DNA from: a virus
Length of the DNA stretch: 30,494 nucleotides
Virus record (IMG/VR): IMGVR_UViG_3300037193_001395
Coordinates: 1 to 30,494 of that record
Direction: 5' to 3' (one strand)
Shown here: positions 13,804 through 21,400 of the stretch, in pieces
How positions within the stretch are numbered: position 1 is the stretch's first letter
How the letters are laid out: each line of letters begins with the position of its first letter
Translations under genes and position numbers: made by a program
The notes under the pieces: generated by a model
Databases searched by the model: none
What the model was told of the DNA's origin: nothing
The model's input: only the letters and a program-made list of their open reading frames with translations

Positions 13804-14997
13804 TTATGTCTGCGAGTAGCCCGCATTGAGACCCTGGATGGTGGCCCCGCGGCCACCGGCGAACAGGGCCCGCTCCTGGGAGCGGAGCCGCTTGCCCTTC
13901 TCGCTGGCGGCCTCGCCGCCTGTCGTGGCGCCGGGCGTGAACATCTCCTGCTCCGCCTCGCGCTGGGACCAGCTGGAGCCGTAGCGGCCCGCGATGCCCA
14001 GCATGGTTTCGAAGCCGTCGGCGATGCGGGCGTAGGCCTCCTCCGCCTGGTCGGCGGTGATGCCGAGCGTGGCGTAGCCCTCCAGGTCAAGGACGTTGGC
14101 CGCGAAGCCGCGGCGGATGGCTGCCGCACCGATGGCTCCAGCGGCAGCCTGCTTCTTCAGGATGGGCTCAGCCTTCTTGCGGTCCAGGAAGTAAGCGGTG
14201 AGGTCGCCTTCCTGGATGCCGTACATCTGGAACAGAGCTTCCTTGTACTGCGGGTTGGCTTGGCCGGTGGCGGCCACGGCCAGGTCCACACGGGACTTGA
14301 TCTCCGTCGGAGAGACATCGTCGCTGATCCAGCGGGTGAAGTCCGCGGGGTTGTCGTAGAAGCCCTTCGGCAGCCCGGCAGAGCTGAGGATCTGCCGGTA
14401 GGCGGCCTCGGTCGCCAGGTAGTCCGCAGGACTCAGCACAGCCAGGCCGGCCTTCGCGCGGGCCTCGTTGCCCGCGAAGCGGGTCTTGTATTCCTTGGTG
14501 TCCTGAAGCAAGATCGCGATCGTGTCGGCCCCGTAGCCCTGCTTGACGTAGTCGTAAATCTTCCCGGCCAGAGACCCCAGGCCGTACTGGCCGAACAGCG
14601 ACTTCAGCGCCAGGAAGGCGTCCCGGTTCTCGCCGGACAGCAGCTTGTCGTACTGGCCCGTGACCTCATAGATCTTGTTCTGAAGGTTGGTCACCTTCGC
14701 GGCCGATGCCTTGCTCCCGGCGGTCTGCTTGGCGAGGTTGCCCTTCGCCTGCGCCAGCTCGGTCGTAAGACGCCGCCGGAGCGAGTCCGGCATCTTCTTC
14801 TTGAGCTTGGCTTCCAGCGACTTGACACGGGCCGTGGACGCCGCAATCTGGCTCTTGTACCGGGCGCCCACCGTACGCTCCCGGGCCAGGTCGGCCTTCG
14901 TCTTGGTGTAGGCACCTGTGTTGATCTGGTCCGGGGACGGAAGGTCGATCTCGTCCAGGAACTCGTCAGGGACGTTCTGCTCGACAGGAGTGCTCAT
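13804..14997 (-). CDS. internal virion / ejection-type protein (397 aa)
   Basis: The ATG at 14997 overlaps the previous stop (TGATG). Residues about 30-120 form a Lys/Ala-rich coiled coil (ARVKSLEAKLKKKMPDSLRR). Then follows a helical domain with IAILLQDTKEYKTRFAGNEAR, SPADYLATEAAYRQILSSAG, LPKGFYDNPADFTRWISDDV, a sequence style common in minor virion proteins of actinophages. Next come GDLTAYFLDRKKAEPILKKQ and the Ala/Gly-rich AAAGAIGAAAIRRGF, which could touch membranes. The C terminus (EAEQEMFTPGATTGGEAASE) is flexible. It belongs to the block between portal and capsid, where short-tailed phages keep proteins injected with the DNA; role inferred from this. Confidence 0.6.
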   Translation of the reverse strand: MSTPVEQNVPDEFLDEIDLPSPDQINTGAYTKTKADLARERTVGARYKSQIAASTARVKSLEAKLKKKMPDSLRRRLTTELAQAKGNLAKQTAGSKASAAKVTNLQNKIYEVTGQYDKLLSGENRDAFLALKSLFGQYGLGSLAGKIYDYVKQGYGADTIAILLQDTKEYKTRFAGNEARAKAGLAVLSPADYLATEAAYRQILSSAGLPKGFYDNPADFTRWISDDVSPTEIKSRVDLAVAATGQANPQYKEALFQMYGIQEGDLTAYFLDRKKAEPILKKQAAAGAIGAAAIRRGFAANVLDLEGYATLGITADQAEEAYARIADGFETMLGIAGRYGSSWSQREAEQEMFTPGATTGGEAASEKGKRLRSQERALFAGGRGATIQGLNAGYSQT

Positions 14998-16298
14998 CAG
15001 TACGCCAATCCGAAGTCCTTCGCCACCTGGCGAGCCACGGTCATCATCGACTCCCGCGCGTTGTTGGTCTTGCGCCAGCGCGGGTCATTCCGTACGTCGT
15101 TCTCGAACTGCCACAAAGGGTAGTTCTCGCCCGCCTTGCTGCCATTCATCGCCGAGTACACGTGCTTGTCGAAGAGATCGACCTCGGTCTCCGGCAGCTC
15201 CAGGAGCTGCGAGACGGTCTTGATGTACGGGGCTGCCAGGTCCAGCGCGTCCTGGCCCGCCAGGATCTGCTCAGAGAAGGCGCTGAAGCGTGCCGCCGCG
15301 CTCTTGCGGATCTGTGCCTCCAGGTTCTCGATCGTCGTCTTCCCTGAGGCCACGGCCACGGCGTTCTTCTTGTACCAGTCCTGCGAGTACCGCATGCCGT
15401 TCAGGTACGCCACCGTGTGCATCTTGTCGAAGGCCTCGCCGGCCTCGCCCCACATGACGCCGCCGTGCGTAGTCGCACGGGCACCCAGCCAGTCCTGCAC
15501 TCTGGCGTCCGACCAGCCAAGCGCAAGGCTCTTGTAGATCGCGTCCTTCAGCAGGGCGGACGACTTGCCGCCCTTGCCGATCTGGTTCCCCAGGCCGACC
15601 TGGACGGCCAACTGGTTGATCTTGTACTGGGCATTGCTCCAGTTCTGCTTGTGGGTCGCCGGGTCAGTGAACTTCGTGGTGATGTACTTCCGCAGCGTCG
15701 AAGACTGCGTCTTCCACCACTTCGAGTTCTTCAGGGCCGCCTGGAAGCGGGGCGCGCTCCAGCCCTGGGAGACGGCCTTGTTGAACAGGCTCTTCAGCTC
15801 CTTGGAGCTGTTGATCAGGGCAGACGACAGCCCGTACTGCTCCATCAGTTCTTCGCGGTCCAACTTGGGCACTGCGGGCGCCCCTCCTCCCGTGAATCCA
15901 CCCCCGCCGCTGTACGGCGTGCTTTGGCCTGCATAGTCACCGGCGTGACCCATCACGTCACTGACGTACTTGTAAACCGGCGGATCGCCGTATGTCTTGG
16001 ACGGGTCCGGCTGGCCCGAGTACCACATGGCGGCGGCGCCCTGAGGCCCGTACTGGTTGAAGTAGGCCTTCAGCTGGCCGCGGGCCACGGCCTCCTGGGC
16101 CTGCGGGTTGTTCAGGAACTGCTGGGGGGTCAGTGCCGTGCCCCAGTACTTCTTCGTCCAGGGCCCCACGTTGGGGGCCAGCACCTGGTACTTGCCGTAC
16201 GCGTGCCCGTACTTGGTCATCGGACCGATGGCTTTGTAGTTGTGGCCAGACTCCTGCGTGGCGATGGCCCAGAAGAACGCCTCGAAGCTAACAGCCAT
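14997..16298 (-). CDS. virion lytic transglycosylase with internal-protein C-terminal half
   Basis: 433 aa. Residues 1-100 form a lysozyme-like/SLT domain: AIATQESGHNYKAIGP with candidate catalytic Glu16, then GHAYGKYQVLAPNVGPW and GQLKAYFNQYGPQGAAAMWYSG. A Gly-rich linker (about 128-141) leads to a helical half (146-433) with LMEQYGLSSALI, LKNSKWWKTQSSTLRKY, DARVQDWLGAR and VRNDPRWRKT. This half is clearly related to residues 144-429 of the next upstream protein, which carries a different hydrolase. It presumably opens the host wall during DNA entry. The start is ATG 16298, one base after the neighbour's stop. Confidence 0.78.
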   Translation of the reverse strand: MAVSFEAFFWAIATQESGHNYKAIGPMTKYGHAYGKYQVLAPNVGPWTKKYWGTALTPQQFLNNPQAQEAVARGQLKAYFNQYGPQGAAAMWYSGQPDPSKTYGDPPVYKYVSDVMGHAGDYAGQSTPYSGGGGFTGGGAPAVPKLDREELMEQYGLSSALINSSKELKSLFNKAVSQGWSAPRFQAALKNSKWWKTQSSTLRKYITTKFTDPATHKQNWSNAQYKINQLAVQVGLGNQIGKGGKSSALLKDAIYKSLALGWSDARVQDWLGARATTHGGVMWGEAGEAFDKMHTVAYLNGMRYSQDWYKKNAVAVASGKTTIENLEAQIRKSAAARFSAFSEQILAGQDALDLAAPYIKTVSQLLELPETEVDLFDKHVYSAMNGSKAGENYPLWQFENDVRNDPRWRKTNNARESMMTVARQVAKDFGLAY

Positions 16299-16299
16299 C

Positions 16300-17589
16300 T
16301 CAGAACCCCAAGCCCATGTCTGCCAGCACCTGGCGGCCGATGTTCATCGTCTTCTCCGCCACGCCTGGCTGCTTGCGCCACTTCGGGTCGTTGCGAACGA
16401 GCTGCGTGAAGGCGTTCAGGTCCATGGGCTGCGGCTGGCCCTTGGCGTCAGCCCGGCCCAGGGCCTGGCGCACCTTCGGGGAGAAGGCGTCCACGTCCGT
16501 GGAGGGCACGCCAAGCTCCTGTGCCACCACCTGGACGTACGGCTGCGCCAGATCCTGGATGCTGGCCCCGGCCCTGATCTGGTCGGCGAACGCCGGGTAG
16601 AGTCCGGCGGACTGCTCGCGCATGCTCGCCGTGATCTTCTCCATGCTCGTCAGCCCGCGCACGAGGTACTGCGCGTTGTTCAAGATGGACTGCTCGGTGA
16701 CGCTGACGCCGTTCTTGTAGGCCTCCTCCTTGATGGCCTTGGCCGCAGCGCCGGCCATGCCTCCAAGGACGTGCTGGTCAGTGAACTTGATGTACTGGCC
16801 CAGGTAGTTCTGAACCTGGGCGTCCTGCCAGTCGAAGTGGACCATGTTGCGGGCCAGCTCGTTGACCTGCTTCTCCGAGAGGATGGCGCCGGCCTTCACG
16901 GCCATCTGCTGGGCCGCCACCCGGGCGGCCTCTATCGTCGCCTTGTAGGTCGCCGGGTCGGTCTTCTGGAGCACCTGCGCCTGGCGGACGGTGTCCGAGT
17001 TCTTCTTCCACCAGTTGCTGTTCTTGACCTCGGCCTGGAAGCGGTCGGGCGTCCACTGGCCTTCCACGGCCTTGTTCAGCATCTTCCACAGCTCGGGCTG
17101 GCTCTTGAAGAACGCGTAGCTCATGCCGTAGCGCTCTGCCAGCTCGTGGGCGTCGAGCTTCGGGGCCACCTCTTCGGCGTAGCCGCCGCCGGAGGACGGA
17201 TCGGCGCTGACGCCGGAGATCCGGCGCCCGCCCATCCAGCGGTCCATGTAGTACCCCTCCGCAAGGGAGGAGATCTTCACCGGCTGGCCCGTGCGGGCGG
17301 CATGGATGAACTTGCCGCCACCGATGTAGATGCCCACGTGATCTGGGCCGGACTTCGAGCGGTCGGTGTCGAAGAAAACGAGGTCGCCGGGTCTCAACTT
17401 GTTGGGGGGCACGCTCGCCCCCACGTTGATCTGGTTGTACGTAGTCCGGGGCAGCTCGATGCCGTGCTGGGCGTACGCCCAGGACACCAGCCCCGAGCAG
17501 TCGAAGCCGCTCATGGACGTGCCGCCCCACTGGTACATGACCCCGAGGGCGCCACGCGCCGTGCTGACGATGTCCTCACCGCGTGCCAT
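16300..17589 (-). CDS. virion NlpC/P60 peptidase with internal-protein C-terminal half
   Basis: 429 aa. Residues 1-125 are an NlpC/P60 cysteine peptidase, with GFDCSGLVSWAY (Cys31), GPDHVGIYIGGGKFIHA (His84, His96) and RPGDLVFF; the family cleaves peptide stems of peptidoglycan. A short linker (SADPSSGGGYAEE) joins it to residues 144-429: LAERYGMSYAFF, VKNSNWWKKNSDTVRQ, DAQVQNYLGQY, VRNDPKWRKQPG. These positions match the transglycosylase protein encoded next, so the two genes are sisters with exchanged enzyme domains. No signal peptide, consistent with packaging in the virion. The ATG at 17589 has GGAG upstream. Confidence 0.82.
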   Translation of the reverse strand: MARGEDIVSTARGALGVMYQWGGTSMSGFDCSGLVSWAYAQHGIELPRTTYNQINVGASVPPNKLRPGDLVFFDTDRSKSGPDHVGIYIGGGKFIHAARTGQPVKISSLAEGYYMDRWMGGRRISGVSADPSSGGGYAEEVAPKLDAHELAERYGMSYAFFKSQPELWKMLNKAVEGQWTPDRFQAEVKNSNWWKKNSDTVRQAQVLQKTDPATYKATIEAARVAAQQMAVKAGAILSEKQVNELARNMVHFDWQDAQVQNYLGQYIKFTDQHVLGGMAGAAAKAIKEEAYKNGVSVTEQSILNNAQYLVRGLTSMEKITASMREQSAGLYPAFADQIRAGASIQDLAQPYVQVVAQELGVPSTDVDAFSPKVRQALGRADAKGQPQPMDLNAFTQLVRNDPKWRKQPGVAEKTMNIGRQVLADMGLGF

Positions 17590-17592
17590 GGG

Positions 17593-18477
17593 CTACTCCG
17601 GAGATCCGTAGATCAGGTTCTCGAAGGCGTTCTGGTACGTCGTCACTGCCTGGGTGACGCCGTACTCCTTGCTCTTCTTGATCTGGTTCTCGCCGATCAG
17701 CGCCTTACCCTCGCCCGACAGACCGCCGCTCTGCTGGGTGGACGAGCTGAGCTGCTGCCCGGTCTCCATGTCGTACTGGGTGGTCGTGGTGGACACGACC
17801 GGGGCCGCCTGCTCCGCCTGGTGCAGGGCGCTGGCGAAGGCCGTCAGCTCGCCGGCTCCGGGGTCGCGGCCCATCATGTCCTGGAACAGGCGGGTGGCGA
17901 TGGCGCGGGCCGTATCCGGGTCAGTCAGGTCGACCCGGGTGTCTGTCACCTGAGCCTTGCCACCGCCCAGGTAGGTGCCGGGGCCGGTATACCGACGCTG
18001 CCCAGTCTCGACGTTGACCTCCCAGACGCCTTGCTGAACCCAGGCGTTGGCGCCACCAGAAGCCTGCACGTAGCTGGCCATCAGGTCCATGGGGCTGACC
18101 TTCTGGCCCACCTTGCCGTAGTTGGCCGCTTCCTTGACCAGCTTCTTCCAGAGTGCGGCACCTTCCAGGGGGCCGTCTCCAAGCTTGAGCATGCCGGTCA
18201 GGATGCCCTTGGAAACGAAGTCGGACTGCTGCTTCGCGGTCCAGTGGTAGAACTCGCTCTCAGCCTCCGCCTTGGTCGCCCACCTGGACGTCCCCTCGCG
18301 GCTGCTCAGCTCCTGAATGTTCTTCCAGGCCTGGTTGCTGGAGCCCTTGGGACGCTTGGGCTTCCACTCGCCCATGTAGACCTTGCCCGGGTCCTTCTCG
18401 CCGCCGCCAGAGCCGACCAGGCTCTGTAGGAACTCCAGCTCCGGATCCGGCTTCTTGCCGCTCGCCGAAATGGCCAT
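17593..18477 (-). CDS. minor virion protein (294 aa)
   Basis: The start ATG 18477 abuts the stop of the 1700-aa gene. The N terminus is basic and flexible (SGKKPDPELEFLQSLVGSGG), followed by helical sections with FYHWTAKQQSDFVSKGIL and KVSPMDLMASYVQASGGANAW. The C-terminal part has DPDTARAIATRLFQDMMGRD, PGAGELTAFASALHQAEQAA, then TQYDMETGQQLSSSTQQSGG. The last stretch resembles segments I recall from minor virion/tail proteins of many actinophages. No enzyme motif. Probably part of the internal core or portal-proximal assembly. Confidence 0.6.
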   Translation of the reverse strand: MAISASGKKPDPELEFLQSLVGSGGGEKDPGKVYMGEWKPKRPKGSSNQAWKNIQELSSREGTSRWATKAEAESEFYHWTAKQQSDFVSKGILTGMLKLGDGPLEGAALWKKLVKEAANYGKVGQKVSPMDLMASYVQASGGANAWVQQGVWEVNVETGQRRYTGPGTYLGGGKAQVTDTRVDLTDPDTARAIATRLFQDMMGRDPGAGELTAFASALHQAEQAAPVVSTTTTQYDMETGQQLSSSTQQSGGLSGEGKALIGENQIKKSKEYGVTQAVTTYQNAFENLIYGSPE

Positions 18478-21400
18478 CTACGCCTCCTCCAGCTCCAGAT
18501 CGATGCCCAAATCCCTGGACAGGTAGCGGTGGTACAGGTCTCCGAAGTTGGTGTCCGACTCCACCAGGCCGTCCACGATGCGCCCCCAGATGGTGGCCAG
18601 GTCTGAGTTCGACTTGGCCTTGAGGGCGGCGGAGCCGCCAGCCGCGTCCCGCTGCGCCAGCAGGGTGGTCATGGCCCTGCGGTAGCTCAGGTACTCCTGG
18701 AGGCGCCGCAGGTCGCTGCGGCTCTTCAGCTTCGCCAGCTCACTGTTCGCCACGGCCGTGAGGCCGGGTATCAGGCGGTCGTACCGCCTTGGGTCGATCG
18801 TGTAGAAGTCCTTCGACCACTCTTCGTTGTAGTACGGGTTCTCTTCGCCATTGGGCAAGAGCGGGTCACCCAGCAGGCGCGAGATGGCGCCGCGCATCGC
18901 CTTGAACTGTTCGGCCCCCTCGTCCTCGAAGCTGTTGAAGCCCGCGCTGTGCAGCTGGGCCGTCACCGCGTTGCGCAGCTGGGTGAACTTCGCCCAGCCC
19001 AGTCTCCGCTGGTTCTCCGCCATGGCCTCGTCCGCGCTCATGCGCGTGCGCTGCATCTCCGCCCCGCCGGGGACGAGCGGCACGGACAGCTGGTACGAGT
19101 ACGCCTCTGGCGAGAAGGGCCCATGCCCCTCAGGGCCCACGATCAGGGCGGCCAGCTCGGGGTTCTGGCCGATGATGTCCGCGTACTTCTGCGACAGCTC
19201 CACGGCCTTCTTGGTGGCCGGGATGCCGCCCTCGTTCTCCGTCGTCGCCTGGGCGAACACGAAGTAGCTCTCACCGAAGCGGGAAAGGAACTCTTCGTCC
19301 GCGGTGAGCGGGTTCCGCCTGCGCAGGTTGTTGTACTGGTCCCGATAGAACTGGTACTTATCCACCTTCGTCGTGGCCGCCGGCTGAATGAAGGCCGTGG
19401 TGGCGCTGAACAGCCAGTAGTTCCGCGTCATGTCGGCAATCTCCTGCGCCGACGGCATCGGCTTGCCGAAGTTCGCGTGCTCGTACGCCGCGCGCTGCAT
19501 GATCTGCAACTTGACCCGCTGGTACCGCTCGTCCGAGGTGTCCCAGGCGGACAGGAAGTTCCTGGCGTACAGCGGCAGACCCTGCTGGAGCACGGTGTCA
19601 CCGAAACCGCCGGGCGTCGGGCCGAAGGGCAGGACGCCCAGGTGCCGCAGCATCTCTGCCTGCTTGGGCTTGTCCTTCACCAGCAGGGAGGCGGGGATCG
19701 AGACCACCGGGCCGGTCCCCGGATTGAACCAAGGGTCGCCCTGCGTGATCATGTGCAGGCTGTCCTGTGAGACCTTCCAGTTCTTCAGCTGGTTGTCCAG
19801 GCTGTCCATGCCCAAGGCCTTGCCGACGTCGGACGTCACCAGGAACTTCGGCACCCGGGCAATGATCATGCGCTCGCCCTTGGGGACGAAGCGCTGCACC
19901 AGCTTGCCGCTCTCGTCGGTCGTGGTGACCGTACCGTCGCGGTTGATCTTGTTACCGTCGCGGTCCTGCATCCAGCCCGCACTGATCGGGGCGTTGAAGA
20001 ACATCGAGGCGTAGCCGACCGTCTGTGGCCGGTCGGCGATGATGCGTGCCCACCTTTGCCAGGATTCGGTGGTCGCAGCAAAAAACGGGCTCATGAAGCG
20101 CAGCCCCGCTGCCGCATCCGAACGGTGCGCAATGTCGAAGACCAGCTTGCGCGTGTCCTTCAGGGCCAGACGTCGCGCCGTCTCGGCGATGCGGTCAGCG
20201 TCCTTCTGCGCCACCGTCGCACCCTGCTTCAGTTCCTGGGACACGAGCGTGCGCGCGTGGCCTTCGTAAAGCTGGTTGAACAACGGGTGCCTTGACATGC
20301 GATCGGCCGGGATCGACGCCGCCCACTTGTAGAACCAATCCATTACCCGGTCCATGGACCGGCTGGCCGCGTTGGACCCGGCCAGGGCCTCGCCAAGCTG
20401 GGAGCTGTGGACGTATTGCGGGTAGACGCCCGTCTTGGCCATGTTGGTGAGGTAGTCCATGTCCGCCTCGCCCTTCAGGGCGGCCTCGCGGATGCCGGAG
20501 CCGGCGGGCATGTACTCGTCGATCTCGTGCCAGACCGCCGCTGCGATGCGGTCGGGAGTCGAGTACTTGATCCCCAGGCGCTTGCGGTACGCCCGCCCCG
20601 CGGGCGTGGACGTCAGCCACTTGGCCATGTCGTCGATCGATGCGCCCTTGACGGCCTGGAGCGCTAGTTGGTCCTGCATGATCTGGTGGTTGATGGCCTT
20701 GTGCCAGGCCTCCACGAAGGTCTTCTCCGTGCCCGGGTACGAGATCGGCGCCGCGGCCTTCGTGCTGCCTGCGCGCTGGAGGTTCGAGTGGATCAGCTGT
20801 TGGTTCCGCTGGAGCAGCGTGCGCAGCGAATCATCAGCGCTGATCATCTTCATGTAGTACTCGCCCTGCTCGCCCGCGAGGGCGGGCGGCAGCTTGATGC
20901 CGCCGACCGAGACGGTCTTGTCCAGCTGCGAGGACTGACGGAAGCCGCGCTCCTTCAGGGCCTTGGCCGCATCCGCGGCGGCCAGCTGGGCCTCGCGGCC
21001 GGCCATCAGCTCGTCCATCTGCTCGGTAAGGACCGCAAGGCGGTCGCGCCGAGCCGGGGAGTGGGTGGCCAGACGCCGCTCCGCTGCGGTCACCTGCTGA
21101 TCCAGCTTGGCCGCCAGCTGCTCCATCGCCTTGTACTTAGCCGCGCTGACGACCGACCCAGCGAAGGCCGGCGTCGTACCGGCGTTCAGGTGAGAGATGA
21201 CATCTGCGATGTCCTGCTGCCCCAGGCCGTGCTTCGTCTTCAGCAGAGACTCGATCATCCAGTCCGGATAGTTACCCGTGCGCAACCGTTGTGCCGCCTG
21301 CCAGGCGCCGCTGGTGATGCTGCTGACCTGCTGGCCCGGCTGCGCCGGAGACATGGTCTGCAATCGATTCCGCGCCTTGGTGGCCCTGGCCTTGGCCTTG

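Noticed and set aside
12118-15123. 1001-aa open frame on the + strand
   Set aside because: It lies antisense to capsid, scaffold and the 397-aa virion gene, and runs through the internal terminator. It is a GC-rich shadow with low-complexity Arg/Gly/Leu composition.
16240-18429. 729-aa open frame on the + strand
   Set aside because: Antisense to the NlpC/P60 and 294-aa genes, with biased Val/Leu/Arg/Gly/His composition and no ribosome site of note.
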